Shown here one piece after another: positions 47,949-55,629 of a stretch of DNA of 64,000 bases. Within the stretch, counting starts at the first letter, position 1. Every line of letters begins with the position of its first letter. Source of the DNA: CAVWDI01 sp963753725 (GTDB lineage Bacteria; Chloroflexota; Anaerolineae; Anaerolineales; UBA4823); contig CAVWDI010000003.1 in NCBI GenBank assembly GCA_963753725.1, positions 115,344-179,343 of the forward strand. The letters run 5' to 3'. The position numbers were made by a program, and so were the translations under genes. The notes under the pieces are model-generated. The model worked only from the letters and a program-made list of their open reading frames with translations, was not told the origin of the DNA and made no database searches.

Positions 47949-48098
47949 GGAATACCTCCTGGAAAGTGAGAGATTGGAATAGGTTTCAAAATCAACAAAA
48001 TTATAGCATAGTCTCGAGAGGCACAGTCCCTTGGGATAAAAACCCGTTAGGCAAAAAATATTTTACAGATCTGCAAAGAATTCGGTTGCGCATAGATA

Positions 48099-48335
48099 TC
48101 ATGGCGTGAGCGTGGGTGTGGGGGAAGGGTTGGGCTGCAGGGTGGGTGTGATCACCAGGGTTTCCGTGATGTCCTACCCGGGAACGATCTGCGGTATCTC
48201 TCCGCTTTCGAGGTCTAGATAGGAAGTAATATTGGGAAGCGGCAGCAGAGAAGGATTGTCGGCAGGGACAAGTATAACTTGCACGCCAGGACCGCGCTCA
48301 TTTACATCGTGGTAGGAAATCTGGTTCTCGCTATT
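48099..48335 (-). pseudogene. SPFH gene 3' remnant
   Basis: The last roughly 78 codons of the SPFH gene are recognisable (GVQVILVPADNPSLLPLP, then LESGEIPQIVPG), with an in-frame TAG and then DITETLVITPTLQPNPSPTP. No upstream SPFH sequence remains. This is the truncated end of the duplicated segment. Confidence 0.82.
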
Positions 48336-48344
48336 TCTTTTCAC

Positions 48345-48384
48345 AGAAAAAAAGGATTGGTCAAAACTTCATCGACCAATCCTT
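48345..48384 (-). terminator. Terminator of the P8-P5 peptide operon
   Basis: Read on the minus strand, AAGGATTGGTCG...GACCAATCCTT is a strong stem followed by TTTTTT. It lies downstream of P5 and ends the minus-strand peptide cluster. Confidence 0.88.
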
Positions 48385-48456
48385 ACTTGTGCGAATTCTT
48401 TAGAATTATTTGTAAAACAGATATCCGCTTTAAATTTGGTATTCGAACCTATAAAA

Positions 48457-48657
48457 TTAACTGGGGATATACAGTTTTTGTCCGGGATAGATCAAGTTTG
48501 GATTAGCTCCAATGGTTGCCTCGTTGGAATAATAAATCCTGGCAACATTGTCGGCGCTCTCATTGCCATAAAATTTTTCCGAAATATAACTCAAATTGTC
48601 GCCGCTTTGTACTGTATAGCATGCATCGCCTGATTTTACGTTTGTCCTAATTTTCAT
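48457..48657 (-). CDS. Shared-leader peptide P5 (66 aa), LysM domain
   Basis: The leader MKIRTNVKSG is followed directly by one complete LysM domain: CYTVQSGDNLSYISEKFYGN, a middle ARIYYSNEATIGANP and the end NLIYPGQKLYIPS. LysM binds peptidoglycan or chitin-like glycans. This gives the first clue to what the leader does: it delivers a known extracellular wall-binding domain, with no Sec signal of its own. One Cys lies at the start of the mature part. AAGGA lies before the ATG. It is the last gene of the minus-strand peptide cluster. Confidence 0.88.
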   Translation of the reverse strand: MKIRTNVKSGDACYTVQSGDNLSYISEKFYGNESADNVARIYYSNEATIGANPNLIYPGQKLYIPS

Positions 48658-48742
48658 TTTATATTCCTTTCTATATTGCTTGTGTGTATTTTATTATATC
48701 CGATTTATACTTATCTTAGAATTACTTTTAAACAAATTCTTA

Positions 48743-48934
48743 TCAGCTGGTTGAAAACGATCCGGAGACTGTTTTCCAGGCCGAGTTTACTAATTCGGTT
48801 GTTTTATTTCTGATGTCATTGGCGCTCTGATTGGCGGTCGATACAAAACTGGTAACTTCACCGTAGAGCTGGTCTGCTGCCTGGCTGGCTTCGCCGATAA
48901 TATTTCCAGAATGGAGATTTGTCGATACCTTCAT
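48743..48934 (-). CDS. Shared-leader peptide P6 (63 aa)
   Basis: Leader MKVSTNLHSG, then a helical body (NIIGEASQAADQLYGEVTSF, VSTANQSANDIRNKTTELV) ending in AWKTVSGSFSTS. It is a homologue of P4, sharing SGN, a VTxFVS core and the VxGSF end, but lacks Cys. GGGAG precedes the ATG. It lies between P7 and P5 on the same strand. Confidence 0.82.
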   Translation of the reverse strand: MKVSTNLHSGNIIGEASQAADQLYGEVTSFVSTANQSANDIRNKTTELVNSAWKTVSGSFSTS

Positions 48935-48953
48935 ATCTTGTAATCTCCCTTAA

Positions 48954-49184
48954 TTAACAAACGCCGCTTTTATCAGGGTACCAGACGCCGCTTACATACC
49001 CGCCGCCGGTGCTTGGGTTGGGCGGTTGGGGCGGCGGAGTCGGTGGAACTGGCGAGGGTGACGGAGATGGCGGTGTTGGTTGTACGTTGCATGGTCCGCT
49101 TTGAGCCATGTATTTCCAATAGTTGCGCACTTGATCGCATTCTTGAAATGTCATTCCAGCGCTGATGGCCGTTCTTATTTTCAT
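48954..49184 (-). CDS. Shared-leader peptide P7 (76 aa), Cys-paired head and GGGYV tail
   Basis: Leader MKIRTAISAG. The head MTFQECDQVRNYWKYMAQSG has two Cys 16 residues apart (ECDQVRNYWKYMAQSGPC), a pattern also present in P8. A Pro/Ser linker follows (PTPPSPSPSPVPPTPPPQPP), then one GGGYVSGVWYPDKSGVC module that ends exactly at the C-terminus, as in P3. The protein thus combines the bodies of two other peptides, which shows modular shuffling in this family. AAGGAG lies before the ATG. Confidence 0.85.
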   Translation of the reverse strand: MKIRTAISAGMTFQECDQVRNYWKYMAQSGPCNVQPTPPSPSPSPVPPTPPPQPPNPSTGGGYVSGVWYPDKSGVC

Positions 49185-49250
49185 CCTTGCTACTCCTTTA
49201 TTTCAGTATGTCTGGTTTGATCTTTTGTATGTTTTTCGAAATGAATTCTT

Positions 49251-49439
49251 TTAAGTATAGGATTGTACGTATGGTGTGACATTCACACCCTGTTTCTTGC
49301 ACTTATCCGTATAAATTTTCTGCCAGTACGCGACATTATTCAGACAGGCATCGACGCTTTCCCCGGCGATTAATGTAGAACGCACACGAAATTGGGGTGT
49401 ATACATCTTATTTTTCCTGGATTTTGAGGACTTTGCCAT
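49251..49439 (-). CDS. Shared-leader peptide P8 (62 aa), Cys-paired
   Basis: A basic N-terminal extension (MAKSSKSRKNKMYTPQ) precedes the leader core FRVRSTLIAG. The body ESVDACLNNVAYWQKIYTDK has the C-x(3)-V-x(2)-YW-like pattern and a second Cys 15 residues after the first, like the head of P7. The PQF[K/R]VRS form of the leader is shared with P3. AAGGAG precedes the ATG. First gene of the minus-strand peptide cluster. Confidence 0.8.
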   Translation of the reverse strand: MAKSSKSRKNKMYTPQFRVRSTLIAGESVDACLNNVAYWQKIYTDKCKKQGVNVTPYVQSYT

Positions 49440-49648
49440 TTTTTATCTCCTTTCGCACTATATATCTATTTTTTGAAAAAAAAACGGATTAAACATCCAA
49501 TTTTTTATCATATTCATTCATTAAACCTTAACACACCTTATCCCAAGAACAAGAGACATTTGACGTAATATTCGGTAATATTGGTCCGTATACTTTTGAT
49601 GCAGGGTCCAATTCCGATCGCCCTTGGAATTAATCGGGTATCCAGCGC

Positions 49649-49840
49649 TTATTCTTCTTCTTCAGTATCCTGGGCTTCACCTGACTCGGGTTGGCTTTTC
49701 CCAAACCTCTTTTGCCAGCTGTCCGAAACGGATGACTTTGACCGGTCATAGGTATCATGGATGCTGTCCCCGTACTTACTTCGACCAAGAAAGTACCCTA
49801 TGGTTCCGCCAATCACAATGACGATTAGAAAATTCAGCAT
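49649..49840 (-). CDS. Small membrane-anchored protein related to the duplicated anchors
   Basis: A 63-aa protein with one N-terminal membrane helix (MLNFLIVIVIGGTIGYFLGR) and a short hydrophilic tail (SKYGDSIHDTYDRSKSSVSD, then acidic). Its first 30 residues align with the anchors at 44435 and 47276 (IGYFFARSKYSQSID), so it is a short paralogue. It shows what their real N-terminus should look like. AAGGAG precedes the ATG at 49840. It lies upstream of the peptide cluster on the same strand. Confidence 0.75.
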   Translation of the reverse strand: MLNFLIVIVIGGTIGYFLGRSKYGDSIHDTYDRSKSSVSDSWQKRFGKSQPESGEAQDTEEEE

Positions 49841-50114
49841 ATTGACAATTCTCCTTATTGATAAAAAAAATTTTCTCCTTTGAAAAAACTTGCATGATAT
49901 ATGCCATGCAGTAACGCTAAAAAGAGTATATCGCTTTTTTGGAAAAGATCAATATCCTTATCTTATCAAGCACTTATGGGGATATTAACATCCAATTATT
50001 ATTTATTCTATGATCATTCTTGGAACAATTAACTTTCTGGAGGGAGAAATTGGTGTAAAATCTTGCAAATATCATCTGAATAAAAAGATTTTCACCCTCA
50101 ATAGATGGAGAATT

Positions 50115-50623
50115 ATGAATAAAACAACCAGGCAAGCCTTTTCAGAAGCGGAGTGGGATACACTAATTCATGCGCCGTTCGCCGCTGGAATGGTGGTGAT
50201 CACTGCCGACATGAATATCCCCGGATTATTGAACGAAGGGAAGGCGCTTTTTAAAGCCATTGATGAACAGGCAGTTCCAGAATCTGTCGAATATTTAATA
50301 TCGGCTGTCATAAGCGATATCCATGAATTGTCCGAAGATGCTTACCAGATACCCGCTCAGGTGGATGCCGCCCATCCGGATGAACAGGAAAACCTGCTGC
50401 TCGAAAAACTGCGTGAAGTGAGATTTATCCTCGATACGAAACTGGATTCAAAATGTGCAGAAGACTTTAAACGCTGGCTGCTTTCCATTGCTGCATCCGT
50501 TTCAAAAGCAAGCGTGGAAGGAGGATTTCTGGGAATTGGGGGTGAAAAGGTGAGTGTTAAAGAAGCCGAAGCTCTTAACAAGATCGCTTCAGCATTAGGT
50601 ATTAAACAGCGGTTGATATATGA
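50115..50623 (+). CDS. Helical protein with GGFLGIGG motif, 3' end frameshifted
   Basis: About 168 aa and mostly helical. MNKTTRQAFSEAEWDTLIHA starts at ATG 50115 with GGAG upstream; a longer open frame to 50010 is not supported. The end SIAASVSKASVEGGFLGIGG, then SVKEAEALNKIASALGI, is typical of a small conserved bacterial protein family that I know only as hypothetical. After residue 163 the frame runs on into sequence antisense to the next gene; one extra base would give a stop at 50621-50623. Function unknown. Confidence 0.7.
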
Positions 50624-50712
50624 GTGGTACTTTTGGTCCTGGATGTCCTGGTGCTGGGCTGGTACAGTTTCCCTCAGTAAATATTACTTGCCGGTTCCAT
50701 ACTTCTCTATAA
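50620..50712 (+). CDS. Possible 30-aa Gly/Pro/Cys peptide
   Basis: A frame of 30 codons starts at ATG 50620 and overlaps the inferred stop of the preceding gene (ATGA). The product starts MSGTFGPGCPGAGLVQFP and has two Cys. It lies on the opposite strand to the GNAT gene, in the gap before it. There is no independent ribosome site; translational coupling would be needed. Weak but noted because the locus is rich in small peptides. Confidence 0.3.
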   Translation: MSGTFGPGCPGAGLVQFPSVNITCRFHTSL

Positions 50713-50732
50713 ATACCAGTGTCAATTTTTCG

Positions 50733-51148
50733 TTAAATTTTTTCTCTGCGGAATTCACGGTAACCAAGCTTTTGATAAAGATAGAGGTTCTTTTCGCTGA
50801 GATGGCCGGTAAACAATTCATAGCGCGGCGCGGCTTGTAGTGTTTCGATCTTATCCATCAACCGCTTACCAATCCCTTGGTTTTGGTATTCTGGATGCAC
50901 GATCAATCGCCCGATATAACATGTGTCACCTTTAATGGTTCGCGCGCACTGAGCCCACAATCTGGTTCACATATTTTTGCTTTGAGGAAAGAAAAACCAC
51001 TGAATTGGGCCCGGATTTCACTTAGAGTCTGGCTTAAAGGGGGGATCGAATAATCATCGTGAAGCGCCGCTTCACTCTGGTAAGCCAGATGCTGAAGCGC
51101 CAGGATTTCTTCAGCATCCTCCACACCTGCTGTTACGATTGAAACCAT
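50733..51148 (-). CDS. GNAT-family N-acetyltransferase, frameshifted near 50960
   Basis: About 138 aa. The first part (VTAGVEDAEEILALQHLAYQ) and the acetyl-CoA-binding part (YIGRLIVHPEYQNQGIGKRL, motif Q/RxxGxG/A) are in different frames. Reading between them gives YVNQIVGSVRA, the usual strand 4, in a third frame, so at least two indels lie between about 50950 and 50985. The end has the usual YELFTGHLSEKNLYLYQKLG. Substrate unknown. Confidence 0.8.
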
Positions 51149-51165
51149 TATTCAATTAAAAAAAA

Positions 51166-52045
51166 TTATGGGTAAATATGCCATTCCGTATCCCGATCAA
51201 GGACAATGGTTTTATTCTCAAAACACCGCTTCATACTTTTGTCATAACAGTGGATGAAAGTGTACGTACCGGTCGTTAATCCATTGAAAGTGCGGTATGA
51301 ATTTTCAGAAATAGATAAAAATGGTACATATTCCTGTTTCGGTTTATCGACCTGCGGGGTGTCCAGGATCGAAGGCGTCTCGGTTGGTTTTATCACAATT
51401 TGGTTTTCAAGGAAAACGTATATATCCCAGGGTGTGTGGTTGTTGATCTTGATGATATGCACTCTTTTGGCTTGCATAGGCGGTGTAGGGATGGCGGGTT
51501 GGCTGGTTGTGATCACAGAGCCGGTGGTTGAAGAATTCGGGTTTGGTTCCCCGGCCACCCATACAGTGTCCCCGGTGATCGAAACCGTCTGCGACGGGTC
51601 GCAGGTCAAGATCTGCTGCACCTGGCAGAAGTGAACCGTGTGCACCCCCGCAGGCGCTTCCTGGTAAACTGCACTCTCTTGTGCGGGTACGGTCAATACG
51701 TACACGTTGTCAACGAAAAGGTGCGCATCCCATTCCTGGGGATTGTGTACCGTGATGCTGAAGGTAGGAGGTGCCCCGCTCATCTCATTTGGATCCGGTG
51801 TACTCGTAGGCGTTTTAGTTGGCTCTGAGGTGGGCGTATTTGTAACGGGTAGGGTAATCCCAAGCGTGGGTGTCTCGCTGGGCGCTACAGTGGCTGTGAG
51901 AGTTGCTGTGCGTGTGGGCGTCAGAAAGGGCACCTGGGTTTCGGAGGTGACCGCAGGCGCTGGTGGAGATGATCAGAATTATCCCCGAATATAAGATCAG
52001 ACGGTAGATAAATGGTTTAACTTGTAAGAAATGAATGAACTTCAC
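51166..52045 (-). CDS. Lipoprotein with Thr/Pro-rich linker, frameshifted near 51940
   Basis: The first frame (52045 on) encodes a signal peptide with lipobox IISTSACG. The second frame (to 51166) continues as TSETQVPFLTPTRTATLTAT, a Thr/Pro linker, then two similar beta units. Unit 1 is FSITVHNPQEWDAHLFVDNV and VHTVHFCQVQQILTCDPSQT. Unit 2 is VHIIKINNHTPWDIYVFLEN and TYTFIHCYDKSMKRCFENKT. Each unit has a Cys pair near its end. Function unknown; probably a surface protein. It lies between the GNAT gene and a gene-poor region. Confidence 0.72.
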
Positions 52046-52579
52046 AATATAACTTACCAGTAAACAATTACTGGGAATTACCTTTTTTGGCTTAAATTAT
52101 TGTGTATTTACTATACCATTTATCGTTTTGTTAATCCAATGATTTGATGTTGGAAATTAGTATCCAACTTCCCACTAGATGTTGTTTCTTGTGATCGACG
52201 GAGTTATATTTTAAATCTTCTGTGTCCTTCTTTGAAAGTCCTTTGCCATCTCCTCTTCTGAAAAGCTTTATTCTCTATCGGTGTTTTGATAGGAACGATA
52301 TACTTGAAACATTGGTTACCCAGAAAATCGATCGTAAACAATCCTGTCTTTGCTACACACTTTCAGGAGAATATTTTGAGATTTGCAGCACTCTGACATA
52401 AATAATGCAATACTTAAAAAAAACTAACTCATTCATGTACACGCAGAATGAGTTAGGAACCATTGAGGCTGAACGATATTTATTCTTCGTTTCCCTCGAA
52501 AAAACAAAAATCGCTTTTAATGAGTGGATTTCGATTTACTCCATAAATAATTCAATAACTGTCGCATAAACCTGAATGG
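52046..52579. other. Gene-poor region with one terminator
   Basis: 534 bases without a convincing gene. A minus-strand stretch near 52200-52300 gives short helical fragments in several frames (for example FSEEEMAKDFQRRTQKI) but no continuous frame. The hairpin at 52424-52456 is the only clear element. Confidence 0.5.
52424..52456 (-). terminator. Rho-independent terminator, minus strand
   Basis: CTAACTCATT...AATGAGTTAG is a perfect 10-bp stem. On the minus strand it is followed by TTTTTTTT. It would end transcripts from the exopolysaccharide block at higher coordinates. Confidence 0.82.
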
Positions 52580-52886
52580 TCATTTGGGGTCATATTTTTT
52601 TTCGGCGATAATAAAATTATACTCATCTTGCAGCCTTTTTGACTTTATACTGAGAACTGTCATCTGATGCGTTTCCGGGACGAGCTGTTCAATTAAATGA
52701 GCGGGCTGGTTGTGGGAGAATATTTTGCTGCAAATAATACTCGTTCATTTCGATGTGTTCTTTCGCAATGCGTACAAATTCCTGATTGGTGGGATTAAAC
52801 GTCATCGAACCAGCATGCATGAGATATTGATATACCTTTTTGTTGAGAACCTGGTAAAGCAGTTCGCTCAATGCAAATCGCAGCAT
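52580..52886 (-). CDS. Hypothetical protein, frameshifted near 52700
   Basis: About 102 aa if joined: RFALSELLYQVLNKKVYQYL ... VRIAKEHIEMNEYYLQQNIL, then in another frame HLIEQLVPETHQMTVLSIKS, stop at 52580. Mostly helical. I do not recognise it. The start is uncertain (ATG 52886 has no good ribosome site). Confidence 0.4.
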
Positions 52887-52920
52887 GAATTCTTTGTCCC
52901 CGGCAATTCGATATCGATTA

Positions 52921-54248
52921 TTAAGTTACCGAATGTGCTCGAAAACTGACCGGCGCAGGGTCCCGCTTTTTGCAGGAGCGAATTTTACTCCCCAATACAC
53001 GCTGGATGAGACCAACACGCATCGCAAGCCATCGCTGCGCTCCTGCTCCTATCCCCCACATAATCCACACCAGCGGTGCCGATCGCACCATGCCGCCACG
53101 TGACCGCATCCGTCATTCCACATTGCACGATAAGCGCACTCTGGCTGGCAATCAAGGCTGCCCCTATTGACAGGTATAAAAAATCCTCCAATTTTCGCCC
53201 TCTCTATACACCTGCCAGGATAGGAAGGCCATGCTTAGAAAAACAGAGCACCATGCCACCATCCCCTGGGATTCCCAGATCCATCGTCACTTGCAGAAAT
53301 AAATTATGCGCGTGGGGAATGTGTTCCGGTGCATAAATGTCATATGCGTAAAAGGTGGAAGCCAACTCGTGGAAGGTTCCCATACCAATGCCGCTGATGG
53401 GGAAATCGTGAATTAGGTTTACTGCCCGCAGCCATATTTCCGTGCGTCCATCCCAATCTCCCAGTGACCTGCTGTAAAAGGCTGCTTCCAGCACTCGCGT
53501 GATTTCAAATCGGTAAACTAGTACCAGCCCACCTGCGCCGGCAAATACAAGTAGGATCCAGCTGCGCCGCTTACGTATCAGTAATAATAGCAATACACTC
53601 ACAGCAGCCGCCATCCACGCCCCCCGCGATCGGGTTAGCACCAGCATGCTCATGATAAGCACGAGCGCTGCCAACGCCAAAACCCGTTCGAACCAGTTGA
53701 TTTTTTTCCATCCAAATGATATATATGCCAGGGGAAGGGCAGCAGCAGTACCAGACTGCCCGCCAGTACATTGGGGTGCACGTAGTCCTTCACCAAGACT
53801 AAAAACCGTTGGTACAAGTTAGCGGGAATGAAGGTTAATTTGTCGACCGCCCATTCGACGCTGAAAGGTGCAAACAGCGCCAGAAGTAATCCTAACAGGA
53901 TGATCCCCATAAACAGGTATCGAATTTTGTTATACGTTGAAACCCAATTAGCTAGTGCGTAAAAGAGAGTTATCCCGGACAGCGCCCGCCAGACCTGGGG
54001 GATGGTCTTTTCTGGTGTGGATGTGATAAACACTGCCACAACGAGAAAAAAGCACAGAGCACGATCGCCAAATCTGCTGGAGTGCGAAGGGTAAAATATC
54101 CAAACCCCACCAGGCGCGCCAGCCAAAAAAAGGCTGCTGTGAAAACAACAGCTGGCAGCAGTTCAAGCCAGAAAAGACTGGCAGCAGATAAAGCCAGCAG
54201 TACCCATAATTCTATATCACTGACCTGCCTGGCATATTGTCGAATCAT
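52921..54248 (-). pseudogene. O-antigen ligase/Wzy-like polymerase, broken by several frameshifts
   Basis: A polytopic membrane protein of about 440 aa in at least four frames. N-terminal helices are LWVLLALSAASLFWLELLPA and PADLAIVLCAFF. A middle frame has FMGIILLGLLLALFAPFSVE and VKDYVHPNVLAGSLVLLLPF. The ligase core is LTRSRGAWMAAAVSVLLLLL, GRTEIWLRAVNLIHDFPISG and IPHAHNLFLQVTMDLGIPG, the Wzy_C signature with its conserved His. The end is MTDAVTWRHG and APLVWIMWGIGAGAQ. It would join polysaccharide repeat units outside the membrane. Breaks lie near 54030, 53690, 53220 and 53100. So many errors may mean real decay or poor local assembly. Confidence 0.8.
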
Positions 54249-54316
54249 TTTGCTTAAATTATTAGGAACTGAAAGACATTGTGGGTAAACTAATCGTCCG
54301 CTCTCTCGATCTAACG

Positions 54317-55287
54317 CTACGGGTAAGGAATGATCATCCATCTTCCCACAGGTATGGGTTTGGTTGGGTCGACTTGGTTGTATTGCTGTATACCGTCTAC
54401 ATTGCTTAGATAGACCTGCGCCAGTTCCTGTACCGTCATGGGTTTATCAACCAGCACAGCAACAAATCCTGGAACGCCGGCAGGATTTTTGTACCCGGCA
54501 GCACCACGATAATCAAACCTGCTCTGAGACCTACCCCTTGCGGAAGGATATTGGAAGCCTGCAGTACCTCAACGCTGGTGTCGTAATTCTGCGCGATTTT
54601 TGGATAGTTTTCTCCTTCGGTGACCACATGGATGAGGTAAGAGTATTTGGACCAAACGGCGTTTCGAAACCCGGTCCTGGAGTTATTTCGGGTGTGAAAG
54701 TGGAGGTGATGGTTGGTGAAGAAGTAGGAGTGGGGGTGATGGATGGGGTCAGGCTGGGAGAGGGTGTGCCTTCTTTGAATATGCCTAAAACGAAGTCCTC
54801 CGTCTCGCTTGTCGGTGTGAAAGTTGATGAAGGTAAAGGTGCAGCACCCACGATATCCTCGGTTGCTATCGATCCTTCCGGTGTATCCAGGCTTGCGGTA
54901 TCTTCCTGCCCGTACAGCGGCTTTTGAAAAATCAGATAGAGGAATACCAGGATGATGACCAGGGCGAGGACAGCAGCAATTCCATACCGGACCCAGGTAT
55001 TTTCCCGCCACGATGCACTGCTTGCCGGTTCTCTTTGTATACCTGCCGGGAGAGTTTCCAGTTCGGGAGTTCTTGAACACTTCACATCCCTGGTAATCAG
55101 GGGTGAGACAAAATTCTATCTGATGTGAAGTTTTTATTCTCCCAGGATTTTTGACTTTGAAACAGAAGTTGGATGGACTGGCATATCCAAAAAAAGAACC
55201 CGCTTCCCCCTTTATCCCGATGAATGGGCAGTTATCAGAGCTGTCACTTCTTCCTGAAAGGTCTAAATGTTCTGGTTGATTTGTCAT
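54317..55287 (-). CDS. LysM-domain membrane protein with Thr/Pro linker, multiple frameshifts
   Basis: About 320 aa in at least three frames. The N-terminus (TNQPEHLDLSGRSDSSDNCP, CLTPDYQGCEVF) is cytoplasmic and Cys-containing. A membrane helix (YGIAAVLALVIILVFLYLIF) is followed by a Thr/Pro/Ser linker (SLTPSITPTPTSSPTITSTF). Then comes a LysM-like unit (YLIHVVTEGENYPKIAQNYD, VEVLQASNILPQGVGLRAGL) and a second LysM-like unit (VDKPMTVQELAQVYLSNVDG ... VGRWMIIPYP). Shifts lie near 55075, 54640 and 54500. It overlaps the region upstream of the ligase gene and probably anchors to the wall or polysaccharide. Confidence 0.72.
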
Positions 55288-55629
55288 CGTAAAAATTTTT
55301 CTGGCACATGGAGAACTTGCTGCATCCCGTAAGGGGGAAGTCAAGCTTCAGGTTAGGCTTGTCTATAAAGCACTGATTGTCATGCTGAGCGGAGCGAAGC
55401 ATCTGGTTTTGATCGAGAGAGATCTATTGCTTCCGTTTCCCTGATCGAGATATTCCAACAGGGTGACAATCTTTTTAGAGAGCTCCATTCTAAAGATAAT
55501 TTGAATATCTTATTTATCGCAGAGAATTTTATCAAAGATTAGACATTTTTGTTTGGTAAAAAAGTATGCCCAGCTGACAGCTTTTATTTGAGAAGCGTAC
55601 GATTATTCTGGGAAGCCCATATAAAATTA
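55288..55629. other. Intergenic region with REP-like sequence
   Basis: A 342-base gap. It contains GTCATGCTGAGCGGAGCGAA followed by GCATCT near 55378-55403, a form that resembles short interspersed sequences scattered in many bacterial genomes. Only one copy is in this window. No gene is visible. Confidence 0.4.

Larger units (their letters stand above)
47216..48290 (-). repeat. Segmental duplication, copy 2
   Basis: Second copy of the segment at 44378-45440, same orientation. It includes a 171-aa membrane-anchored gene, the 30-aa gene and only the last part of the SPFH gene. Similarity fades near 48290-48335, where the SPFH remnant is cut. Confidence 0.85.

Noticed and set aside
50010..50114. 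Upstream extension of the GGFLGIGG protein
   Set aside because: The extension has no ribosome site, and ATG 50115 has GGAG at good spacing and a natural N-terminus.
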